Shown here: piece after piece, positions 11,125 through 19,609 of the stretch
Position numbering within the stretch: the first letter of the stretch is position 1
Layout of the letters: the number at the start of each line of letters is the position of its first letter
Source: Rhynchopus sp. YZ270_cl-10
Lineage: Eukaryota > Euglenozoa > Diplonemea > Diplonemida > Diplonemidae
Direction of reading: 5' to 3'
Assembly (NCBI GenBank): GCA_964035575.1
Contig: OZ037909.1
Coordinates: 558,001 to 622,000, forward strand
DNA: 64,000 nt
Notes under the pieces: model-generated
Told to the model about the DNA's origin: nothing
The model's database searches: none
The model's input: only the letters and a program-made list of their open reading frames with translations
Program-made: the position numbers and the translations under genes

Positions 11125-12567
11125 CCCACTGGGCTGTTCTTCTTCTTCTCAAAAACCTGATACATGATTGCTTTGATGAAAGACGTGAGGTCACGAGAAG
11201 ATAGAACGATGCGAACTATAAGGCCCCCCTGATAGCAGCAGACAACCTCCACCACAAAATGGATAACAAACCTACAAGGACAACAAAAGGCAACAACCGC
11301 AAAGAGTGGACACTCCACCGCACCACACGAGGCACATGCACTTACAAGGGTATCTATTGTGCACCGTGACCTGGAAGACGGACACATGGATTACATCGGA
11401 TCTGACATGGCGACAGTGAGGAACAGACCAACACAGAGTATTGCAACATATGCATTCAACACATTGAGAGCATAGTACCACAATAGAAAGAGCCAATCGC
11501 GATACAGCATGCAAGAGGTCGGAGGGGGGGTAGGCAATGAGATACCATGAACAAAGTCTAACCACCCCCTCCTTTTTTATTGCATCGAGAGTTGCCCCAT
11601 CGAAAGGCAGGCTCTTGACGATATTTTCCCAAAGGGCTGAGATACTATTCTTTTTTTGCGATACGCATGTTGATACCAGCGAACACGAGCTTACAAAAAA
11701 AAAAACATGACGAAGACGGAGAAAGAGTGGGAAAGGAGAGAGAGAGAGGAAGTGCCGAGCGGTTCCCTTAAGGGGGTGTCCAACACTGATGGTCAAAATA
11801 AAAAACAAGAAAGTGATAATAAGGAGATTCAATTGTGAATTGAATTCTCGTATAATGCTGAAGATGGAGTTTTTTCAAAAAATATCGCATTTTGCATAGA
11901 AATTTCATTTCCATTAAAATGATGTGTTTTTTTTTAAAATGCCAAAAAAGAAAGATTTTCCAAAAAAAATAAGACTTTTCCGAACAGCCACCAACCTTTT
12001 GGGTGGGGTGGGTGGGGGTGAGGGTATATTTATGACGTTCTTTCTTTCACAAATATTGGTTTTTTTTGCTGGAAAGTTGAAAAACCCAAAAAAGCACCTT
12101 TTTTTGAGAAAATGGGATTTGAAAGAAGCTTCGAACTTAAAGAAGCAGGGGGGAGGTGTACCGGTGTGTCAGCGCCACAAATATGAGGCAATAAACCCTA
12201 AAAAAATTGAAAGACATTAAAAATCTTTCAAGACAAAACGAAATGTGTAGCACGGTGAAACTAAACTGATGGGGGGTAAAAAAAAGGGGCAAAGAGAAGT
12301 TGGAAGTGCAAACGGCAAAGGCTCATGCTGTCCTTACATGCCGTGCAGTCTAATAGAATGTGCATTATCAAATCGATCTGGCGTCTTCTCTTCTTTTTGT
12401 ACTGGCTCTTAACAATGGGGGGAGGGCGATGACTTTCCCCTCTCCCTTGGTTGTCTTGAACACATTTATTTGCTGACAAAAAAAAAAGGGGGGTAAAAAC
12501 AAAAAAGGTTAGCAATTGGAGTAAGTGATATCGCTTTACAACGCATAAAAAAAGGGGGGGAATTTGA

Positions 12568-12612
12568 TAAGATGAACGGAAAGCCTACCATGTGCCAAGT
12601 CATCTTACAAAA
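12568..12612 (+). repeat. hairpin repeat family B copy (diverged)
   Basis: Outer stem TAAGATGA at the left pairs with TCATCTTA at the right; the inner loop has diverged to AAGCCTACCATG. Confidence 0.5.
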
Positions 12613-13091
12613 CTGAATAAAAGTGAATTTGCGTGACGGTGAAACAGAACGTGCTGTGTGCTCCCGTGGGTTCTTCAAACCCATTTAATTCAAAAAATCC
12701 CAAATATTGTATTTTTGGAGTTGTCCGCGGGAAAGCTGTAAAAAATTTGACCAGAAATACAAAAAGCCCTCTCGTGACAGAGGACCTTGAAAAAAATAGT
12801 GTCATTTCCCCAATAGATTGGGGATTTCAGATTGTTACGTTGTAAAGCTGCGAAGAAGCCACAGGATAAAAAAAAAAAATACTAAGAGAATGTGAACGAT
12901 GCACATACCTCTTTGTACACACATCGAAAGGCAAATTGGTAAGGTGAACCCAAGCGTCACCCTGGAAAAAGAAATAGAAGGCACATAGCCATAACAAAGG
13001 AGGACAACAACTCCCTTTTCTTTGTCAGCAGAATTAATAAGTCATCCTGCAAAAAAAGAGCATTTTTTTCTTCAATCCTGTAGTTTGTCAT

Positions 13092-13172
13092 CCCAAAAAG
13101 GGGGGGTAAGGAATTCTACAGACAGAGCATATTATCTTATAAAATGTGGCAGAGAAGGGGCTCTCTGGTCTG
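13092..13172 (+). repeat. repeat family F copy
   Basis: Contains CTACAGACAGAGCA, TGTGGCAGAGAAGGGG and CTCTCTGGTCTGAC; it is directly followed by a family E copy. Confidence 0.7.
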
Positions 13173-13184
13173 ACTATTTTTTTT

Positions 13185-13262
13185 TTGTTTGTTGTATCGT
13201 TATACCTACTGGTATAACGATCTGTACTCAATGTCGGCCGAAGCCTTTTTTTTGTTTGTTTG
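13185..13262 (+). repeat. repeat family E copy
   Basis: Contains a perfect hairpin TATCGTTATACC.GGTATAACGAT and the phrase CTGTACTCAATGTCGGCCGA, close to that at 52463-52485. Confidence 0.7.
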
Positions 13263-13841
13263 TTTGTTTTTGAAATTTGTTCCGTGTTGTTGAGCTAGGG
13301 GGTGGCTTATGCAGGTGTAATTGAACACCGTATCCTTCATAACAGCTGCAATAATCATTGACCTTTTTTTCTTATTCGGGTTTTAACTACTGTCTGTGGA
13401 GGTGAGGAGTTGGATGATATAGTTGTCACATCACTGACATTTTTTGTCATTAACGTGGCGAATATCAAAAACCAAGAATCACTTCGCGGGGGGTTTTTTT
13501 TGGTGCCTGTAGACAAATGCCCCGCAAACAGCGTTAAAAAAAAGATAAGACAAAAAGGATCCTAAAAAAGCAGCATTTTTCGAAAGACCGCAACAAGGAG
13601 AGGAGAAGAGAGGAAAGAGGAGAACAGTAACGGAGATTATTTTTTTTCCTTTTTTTTTTTTTCAGAAGGGTTTTTCGGGGATGAGCGGAGAAAATATGAC
13701 CCGAGAGAGGAGTGTCTTTTGGCTGGAATTTTGACAAGCAGTTGCACACAGTGGTGATTTACTAATGCTTGCAAATATCGACAGACCCTCGATTCGGTTC
13801 GCCCCTCTTTTGTCCTATTTTGTGCTCTTCCGTCCCTAAAA

Positions 13842-13870
13842 AAAATCCGTTCTTGGAACGGATTTTTTTT
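13842..13870. repeat. short perfect hairpin
   Basis: AAAAAATCCGTTC, then a 4-base loop, then GAACGGATTTTTT. It could act as an RNA hairpin, but nothing links it to a gene end. Confidence 0.6.
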
Positions 13871-13984
13871 TGCGGTGCACTGGGTGAGACTATGAGGCAC
13901 CATATTACCCACATGGAATCAAGGGAGGTGCAAGGTATTCGGTTCTCCTCTTCAAATCAAGGAACACAAAAAAGAAAAGAAAAG

Positions 13985-14025
13985 TTTATAAAATGATCCT
14001 AAGCCTCTCGTGCTTAGTCACCTTG
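13985..14025 (+). repeat. hairpin repeat family B copy
   Basis: Left arm TAAAATGATCCTAAGC, loop CTCTCGT, right arm GCTTAGTCACCTT. Confidence 0.75.
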
Positions 14026-14061
14026 AACTACAGTATAAAACAAAAAAAATCGATAAAAAAT

Positions 14062-14110
14062 GAGAAGATACACCGAAACCTCTGTGCTTGGTGCTTAGTG
14101 TCACCATAAA
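14062..14110 (+). repeat. hairpin repeat family B copy (diverged)
   Basis: AGAAGATACACCGAAACCTC followed by GTGCTTAGTGTCACC; it adjoins the copy at 13985-14025, so two units lie side by side. Confidence 0.5.
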
Positions 14111-14973
14111 AAAAATGAAAAAATAAGCAAAGCAAAAAAAAAAAAAGGGTACGACCGCTCTGAGCGTGACGTTAAAAAGGCGTTGTGAGTTAGGTATCGT
14201 TCATGAATAAGCAATACCGATAAATACAGTCTAAATACGGGAGAGAGAGGGAAGGAGGGGGCTGTGCTGTGTCAGATTTTTTTTTTTTTTTTTTGAAAAA
14301 AAAAAGTCAAACGTTTCAATCAAAACAAATAAAAACGTTTGTTGACCTCAACGGGTGTGGACATCAGTACTCTGCCGCCAATAGCAGAAGGTAGTGGAGA
14401 AAGGAAAGTTTTTGAAAGACGAACGGGTTGTGCAACAACACATCTTTCAAAAAAGCGACAAGGGACACAAAAAAAACGGGGGGACAAAATGCTCGAGAGC
14501 CTCATTTCTCTGTGCTTGTTCAAAAGACTAGAAACAGGGAGGGGGGGAAAAAATAAAGGTTGCTTTGTTGTTCGCTTCCACACCACTTCTGATTCAGACT
14601 CAAGTCTTTTGGCTGTCCTTACAAGCGCCTGCCAAAACGCTCGCCTCGTGGGTGGACTTTCCCCCCCTTTTCTCTTCTTCGAGGTTTGATAACGGTAAAT
14701 ATGCAAATTTACAGTATGAATGTGTTTGCTAAGTACAGAAAGTGTGGAGCAGGGGAGAAACGAGAACAAGCGGGGAGGTGGATACGCAGACGCGCGATTT
14801 TTCACGAGGGTCTCGAGCATTTTGTCAAATACTATGTGTTGGCAAAAAAACAATAAATCTGAGAAACCAAATGTGCCCCGCTGAGCACATCCATCTAATC
14901 TTGTATCTTGACAAAAAAAAACTGTTGGAAAGGTACCTCAGGCCTTTTGTCACTTTCCATAGTGTATGGGTGA

Positions 14974-15927
14974 TCAGAGCATCTTCACCTTGCCGCTCTC
15001 CTTGAAAGCAGCGACCTGCTCCGTTTCGATAGCATTCATCACAGCCTCTGAACGCCTTTCTGTGATAAATGGTGGAACGAAGCAGTTTACTGTGTGTGGG
15101 TCCGGTGCTTGGTAGGTCCCGAACATTCTGTCCCACACACAGAAGACGAAGGAGTAGTTCTTGGTAGGGATGTAGTGGTGGATGTCATGCGGGTCTGCAC
15201 CGCCTCCAATAGATCTGTGGTCGGGGATAAGCCAGTTGAAGGGCGACCACCACACGTCGTGCCCGCTGTGCTCGTCAATCAGCAGCACCGTCCAGAGGAA
15301 CGCAAAGAACCACCTGCTCATGGGGTGGCAGAACAGATACGCAGGGAGCGCCTGTGCAGAGATGACAACAAGGTCCTCAATGGGATGCACCCACCCACCT
15401 GCCCACCCAAAAGGCGCGGAGTAGCCGTGGTGCACGCTGTGCACGTGGTTCCGCAGGTACGGAACGTAGTGCATGAAACGGTGCTCCCAGTAGATCAAGA
15501 AGTCGCCCGCCACCATCGCCACAGTGATCTGCAGACAGAACTCAGCGAAAGTAGGTGCCGCAGAAGGAATTGCCACTGTGTACTGCTCGTCGGTTGCCCA
15601 CAGATACCATGTGTGTGAACAGCCAAGGGTGTATATAATGATCTGCGGGATCGCGCACTCCAGCATCTCCTTCGTTGTCGGCCAGTAATCCTTCTGCACC
15701 TTGGTGGGCGACCTCGTCACGTCCAGGTACGTGAAGTACATACACGACACAAACCACGCCACCAACGCGATGCTCGCCTCCACCACGAAGTTCGAGAGGT
15801 ACGGCATCCCCACGGAGAGGATGCTGTCGTACACCGCCTGCAGCGCGTGGTCAAGCGGAACAAACCCGCCCACACTCCACAGGGTCACCGACGCCGCCCC
15901 GCCCACGATCCATTTTGTTTGCAACAT
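14974..15927 (-). CDS. sterol desaturase / fatty acid hydroxylase superfamily protein, copy 2
   Basis: This is a 317-residue paralogue of the gene at 10171-11124, with the same start and the same KSGKVKML end. Metal-binding clusters are HRFMH (149-153), HSVHH (163-167) and HDIHH (247-251); the spacing is the same as in copy 1 and typical of the family. The first 118 residues differ from copy 1 at only a few sites. A central block with WTVLLIDEHSGHDVWW is identical even in DNA, while blocks 119-160, 172-210 and 255-310 have diverged. It probably acts in ER sterol or lipid oxidation. The SseB-like gene starts about 1.2 kb upstream and ends 165 bp before this start, in the same direction. Confidence 0.9.
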   Translation of the reverse strand: MLQTKWIVGGAASVTLWSVGGFVPLDHALQAVYDSILSVGMPYLSNFVVEASIALVAWFVSCMYFTYLDVTRSPTKVQKDYWPTTKEMLECAIPQIIIYTLGCSHTWYLWATDEQYTVAIPSAAPTFAEFCLQITVAMVAGDFLIYWEHRFMHYVPYLRNHVHSVHHGYSAPFGWAGGWVHPIEDLVVISAQALPAYLFCHPMSRWFFAFLWTVLLIDEHSGHDVWWSPFNWLIPDHRSIGGGADPHDIHHYIPTKNYSFVFCVWDRMFGTYQAPDPHTVNCFVPPFITERRSEAVMNAIETEQVAAFKESGKVKML

Positions 15928-16091
15928 ACTTTTGCTCGTTTTTTTAACCTGCAGTGAAATATTTTAGGTACACACACAACCTCCCCTTCACAGCCAAAAA
16001 AAGGGGAATCTATCATTTTTATCATATTTGCGCCAAAACGCAAAGAGAACAACACTTTACACCCCAAAAGATGCTGATTGCACAACAAAAG

Positions 16092-17156
16092 CTATGCAGT
16101 GAAGAACGGGTCTACCCCCTTTAACAGGACAGGGTCGATATCGCTAACGGGATGGATGTGGAGACACGCAAAGTTTGTCACAAATGAGTCGAGCTCTGCT
16201 GAAGCGCTTTTCCCCCAATGGAGCGCACGCAGGGTGTCATCCATATTCTCGCTGTCGACAACGAGCAGCAGGGCAGGTGGCGCATCCTCATCCTCTTCAC
16301 CCAATGGATGATACGGAAGCAGCAACGTCGTGCACCCCCTCACCTCCGGGCAGTACTCCTGAATAAACTTTCCAAAGATATGCTCTACTGTCGCCTTCAG
16401 AATGTCGAATGGGTTTCCATCCAGCATTTCTCGTATATGGGACTGCGGGATGCTCACCGACTCTGGAGAAAACGGGTTTACTACGACATGCACTTTCGCA
16501 TCGGCACCGGGAACATCAGTTCTGCAGTGTGGGAGCACATCGCGCCCCTTCAGCCAGGCGCCTTCCATAGAGGAAGGCACGTCGGAGGAGGTGAGACCGT
16601 TCATGCCGATGGCGTTGATGGTGTTGGTATCATCCTCCGAGCGGACCAGAACGGAGTCATACGTCGCGAGTTGAGTCGAGGTGACGCGCTCCGCAAAGAG
16701 CTCACACTTCGCGATGCTAGTAAAGAGGCAGATTGCTACCTGGTTTCCTTCCAAAGAGAAGATGCGGATGGAGGGCACATCCGGCTCGCCTTCCGTCTCA
16801 TTTGTGAAGAACAGAACTTCGCCTTCGAGAAGCGCTGCGTAGAAGGAGACCCGCAGAAGAAAGGGGTCGATGGCCATGTCGTCTGCGCACTCCTGCCGTG
16901 TGGCGAGAGAGTCCTTCAAGGCATGGACCCTCTCTGTGTGGCGTCCCTGCACCGCCATCCAGTCTACCAAAGCGGTTTCAATCTCCCCAGCCTCCTCCGG
17001 TGGGGTCTGCTGGTTGTACTCCCGCCCATAGAGCTGTTCGTAGCTGGGGAGGACCTGCGTCGTGTCTGTCCCGTCCTGCGTCTTCGCTTTCCCAAAGCGA
17101 GCAGAAAGCAGCCCCGACAGCTTCGGGACCTGCCGTACAAAGGAACGGCGAAACAT
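16092..17156 (-). CDS. SseB-like protein, probably organellar
   Basis: A 354-residue single-exon protein. The start is the ATG of MFRRSFVRQVPK; the longer frame upstream begins at a non-ATG codon inside a dispersed repeat. The first 30 residues are basic, Ser-rich and free of acidic residues, as in a mitochondrial presequence. Residues 90-190 (LLRVSFYAALLEGEVLFFTN, then IRIFSLEGNQVAICLFTS) and the later VVVNPFSPESVSIPQSHI segment follow the two-part layout of SseB-type proteins: a protein-protein module, then a domain with a conserved NP motif. That family has no established enzymatic activity. The assignment rests on remembered motifs only, so moderate confidence. Confidence 0.6.
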   Translation of the reverse strand: MFRRSFVRQVPKLSGLLSARFGKAKTQDGTDTTQVLPSYEQLYGREYNQQTPPEEAGEIETALVDWMAVQGRHTERVHALKDSLATRQECADDMAIDPFLLRVSFYAALLEGEVLFFTNETEGEPDVPSIRIFSLEGNQVAICLFTSIAKCELFAERVTSTQLATYDSVLVRSEDDTNTINAIGMNGLTSSDVPSSMEGAWLKGRDVLPHCRTDVPGADAKVHVVVNPFSPESVSIPQSHIREMLDGNPFDILKATVEHIFGKFIQEYCPEVRGCTTLLLPYHPLGEEDEDAPPALLLVVDSENMDDTLRALHWGKSASAELDSFVTNFACLHIHPVSDIDPVLLKGVDPFFTA

Positions 17157-17218
17157 TATTCTGTTACCGTTTTCATTGCCTGAGGTGGAGGTGGAGGTGG
17201 AGATGGGGTGAGATAAAA

Positions 17219-17262
17219 GGTGAAGTTCATAGTGCAAACGCCTCTGGGACGCAGGGCACTGA
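17219..17262 (+). repeat. repeat family C copy
   Basis: Reads AAGTTCATAGTGCAAACGCC then TCTGGGACGCAGGGCACTG. The arms AGTGC and GCACT pair. It lies about 65 bp upstream of the SseB-like start codon. Confidence 0.7.
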
Positions 17263-17298
17263 CACTCCGCGGGGTGGAGATAAAAAGAGAGAAAAAGA

Positions 17299-17335
17299 AG
17301 TTGAAATACAAACCCCCCTCGTGTACAGTATCAAC
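17299..17335 (+). repeat. repeat family A, 5' partial copy
   Basis: Begins AGTTGAAATACAAACCCC and CCTCGTGTACAGT, then loses similarity to the full repeat. Confidence 0.5.
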
Positions 17336-17362
17336 ATACTATCAAAGAAAGGGGGAGAGAGA

Positions 17363-17460
17363 CTGTACAAAATGCCTCACCGTTCATCGGCGGACGCACT
17401 GCTTCTCCAGATGGGGTTATCAAAACCCCAGGCACTTCATTGGTATGTGCATCATGGGGG
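17363..17460 (+). repeat. repeat family C long copy
   Basis: GCCTCACCGTTCATCGGCGG is followed by GGGGTTATCAAAACCCC and CACTTCATTGGTATGTGC. The second half recurs at 32860-32915, where the hairpin is GGGGTTATCGAACCCC. Confidence 0.65.
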
Positions 17461-17948
17461 AGCGGGGAGGGAAAGTTAGGATGAAAAACTAGAGGGGTTT
17501 TTGATTATCGTCGTTTGGTTATATTGCACGGTAAAAAATGCGGGGTCGATGAAATACATTGCTATGTTGTGTAAGAAGAGGCGGCACAAAAAAAAGGAGC
17601 AATACGGCAAAATGTGTACAGTTTTGCAAAGCACATGTCCCCGAAGGCTAGTATTGCTTTCCCAGAAGTCTGGGCGAAGTGGGGTCAAGGGAAAGGAGCT
17701 GGATAGCCCATAGGAGTCCTATTTTTTTGTGCATGGTGTGCACAAAAAATATTGGGTCCTTTTTTGTGAGCAAAGCTGGGGAAACAAAAAGGGTGGGAAA
17801 AAGAGATGAGATAGAGAGGGGGTAAGGTAGGAAACTCTGTACCCCGAGTTTTGCGAACCAGATCACCTCTGCGGTCTAGGTGGCCTGTGTGTGATGATGA
17901 GATGGCGGTAGGAGTACCTTTATTTAAAATTTTGATAATTTTGAATAG

Positions 17949-18535
17949 CCAGCCGAGAGAAAAATCGCAATTTTCAGGTCATTTGAAGAGCCTGGAACAC
18001 CCCTTACTGGGGGTATAATTAAAAACTTCTCCGAAGAGCAAGATGACCAAGCGCAAGAGGGAAGAGCCATCGCAACCGCAGACACACTGCCAGGCACAGA
18101 ACCTTCTGCACCACCTATACCCAATCCCACTGCACCGAAGCCCCCAAAGAAGAAGGGGAGGTCAGCTGCTCAAAGAACCGGCAGTAGATCAAGAAGGACG
18201 GGACGCGTTTACTACGTCACAGATGAAGCAGCCTCCCCATAAGTAAAAAAACTAAAAAAAAAAAACTGCGAAAACGGCAAAGGAGGCGAGCAGGGTTTTG
18301 GTGAACTGTTCGCCAACAGAGGGGTTCCGGGTGAAGAAGGCTGCGTGAACTGCAGAAGCCGCAGCGGGAAAATCTGAAGGCCGCAAATTTTGTGGAAGAT
18401 TACGATGCTGTCTTCTGCGAAGTGTGCGCGAAGCCTCTCCCGAACTGGGATATGGACTCCCTGAGACAGCACTCGAGGGGGGCGGGTCACGCCAACTCCC
18501 ATACTTTTCATATAAAGTCTACACGAAACCCATTA
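17949..18535 (+). pseudogene. degenerate relative of the hAT-like zinc-finger transposase
   Basis: Bases 18390-18535 encode VFCEVCAKPLPNWDMDSLRQ followed by HSRGAGH. This has the same C-x2-C-x14-H-x5-H spacing and DSLRQH core as the finger in the element at 2005. Upstream, an open stretch at 17949-18241 encodes an acidic and then Pro/Lys-rich segment (PKPPKKKGRSAAQR). The two parts are not in one continuous frame and no start codon is obvious. This is read as a decayed plain DNA transposon fragment; a spliced host gene carrying a domesticated finger is a weaker alternative. It is on the plus strand, opposite to all host genes. Confidence 0.5.
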
Positions 18536-18569
18536 TGAGCGTGTAACTCTGTGAAATCCAGTATTTTTT

Positions 18570-19382
18570 TTACGCATACCGAAACTGCCAATCCTCCCCA
18601 CCCTCCTTTGTCCGCAGTCTCGGGTCCTGCAGGTTCTCCGGCGGGCCATTGATGTCTGGCTGTGGCATGAGCTCCTTGAGGATAGCGGCACATTCCTTTT
18701 GTTTATGCTTCAATGCATGGTAGTAGGGGGTACGCCCTTCTACGTCACATTTGTTGTGGATGATGTTTGGCTGCGCGAGGAGGACCTTGAGACAGGCAAC
18801 GTCGCCTACTGATGCTGCAACGAAAAGCGCTGAATGGGCTTTCGCATTGACAACATTAACGGCAGCACCGTGCGCAAGAAGTTCCGACACGACAGATTCA
18901 TTTCCAAACATACATGCCGTCATCAACGGTGTATCACCCCCTTCGTTAAACACATCGGGCTTCGCGCCTGCCGATATCAGCACTGCGCTGACACCCACAA
19001 CACCTTCCTCTGCAGCCTCGTGAAGAGGGGTCGCCCCACCGCTATTACAACTAGCATTCACATCAACACTTTGCTCCAAGAGAAGACGTACTACAGCAAG
19101 GCAGTCATCCCCGCCATCTTGGATGACAGCAGAAATCGGTGTCTGTCCTCGTTTGTCCGCACCGTGTACATTTGTCTTTGTGAGGAAAGCCTGTACATCT
19201 GCAGAGTCAAAGGAAAGCAGGGCACGTAATATCCGTGGCACCTCCGCCCCAGCAGCGCACACCAAAAGGTACGCCACATCGCCACGCTCGCCAGCGGGCA
19301 CACCCGAGAGTATGTCATGTGCAGAGGATGCAGTATCAATGCCCCTCTCCTTCAGTGCTGCAGTCGCGGCCGCAACGTCCAT
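18570..19382 (-). CDS. ankyrin-repeat protein
   Basis: A 270-residue single-exon protein. The start is chosen at the ATG of MDVAAATAAL; an upstream in-frame extension is non-coding in character. Ankyrin repeats occupy about residues 75-245. The clearest units are GQTPISAVIQDGGDDCLAVV, GATPLHEAAEEGVVGVSAVL, GDTPLMTACMFGNESVVSEL, AHSALFVAASVGDVACLKVL and GRTPYYHALKHKQKECAAIL, each with the TPLH-like turn and GADVN-like end. The N-terminal 65 residues are helical without a known domain. Ankyrin arrays bind other proteins; the partner is unknown. The 949-residue gene ends about 230 bp upstream. Confidence 0.85.
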   Translation of the reverse strand: MDVAAATAALKERGIDTASSAHDILSGVPAGERGDVAYLLVCAAGAEVPRILRALLSFDSADVQAFLTKTNVHGADKRGQTPISAVIQDGGDDCLAVVRLLLEQSVDVNASCNSGGATPLHEAAEEGVVGVSAVLISAGAKPDVFNEGGDTPLMTACMFGNESVVSELLAHGAAVNVVNAKAHSALFVAASVGDVACLKVLLAQPNIIHNKCDVEGRTPYYHALKHKQKECAAILKELMPQPDINGPPENLQDPRLRTKEGGEDWQFRYA

Positions 19383-19609
19383 TATTAGGGGAGTGTCTGT
19401 GTAGCGTTGTTTGGTGGGTAGGATAGGAAAGGGGGAAAACGTCATGTTGGGTTACTTCTATTTTGTCATCTTAGTGTAAATGGACAAAGAAAAACACAGC
19501 ACACAGCAAAGCGCCCCCATTTTCCGAGAGTTAACCCCCAGCACTTCTCTGCAGGATTTTTCTTTTTTGCGACAGTAGAATTCATTGAAATACAGATTAT
19601 TTTTTGCCC

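Larger units (their letters stand above)
11125..14973. other. gene-poor spacer between the two desaturase paralogues
   Basis: I find no convincing coding sequence in 3.8 kb; the long frames here are T-rich translations of homopolymer DNA. The spacer contains repeats of families B (12568, 13985, 14062), E (13185) and F (13092), and a partial family A copy near 12757-12795. A palindrome near 13842-13868 (AAAAAATCCGTTC, TTGG, GAACGGATTTTTTT) is a strong hairpin. Confidence 0.55.

Noticed and set aside
11272-11832. 186-codon minus-strand open frame upstream of desaturase copy 1
   Set aside because: The translation is hydrophobic, Cys/Ser-rich and low in charge, the base composition is intergenic, and no motif is seen.
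13985-14025. Family B hairpin as a hammerhead ribozyme (contains GATGA)
   Set aside because: The required CTGATGA/GAAA core and three-stem junction are absent on both strands.
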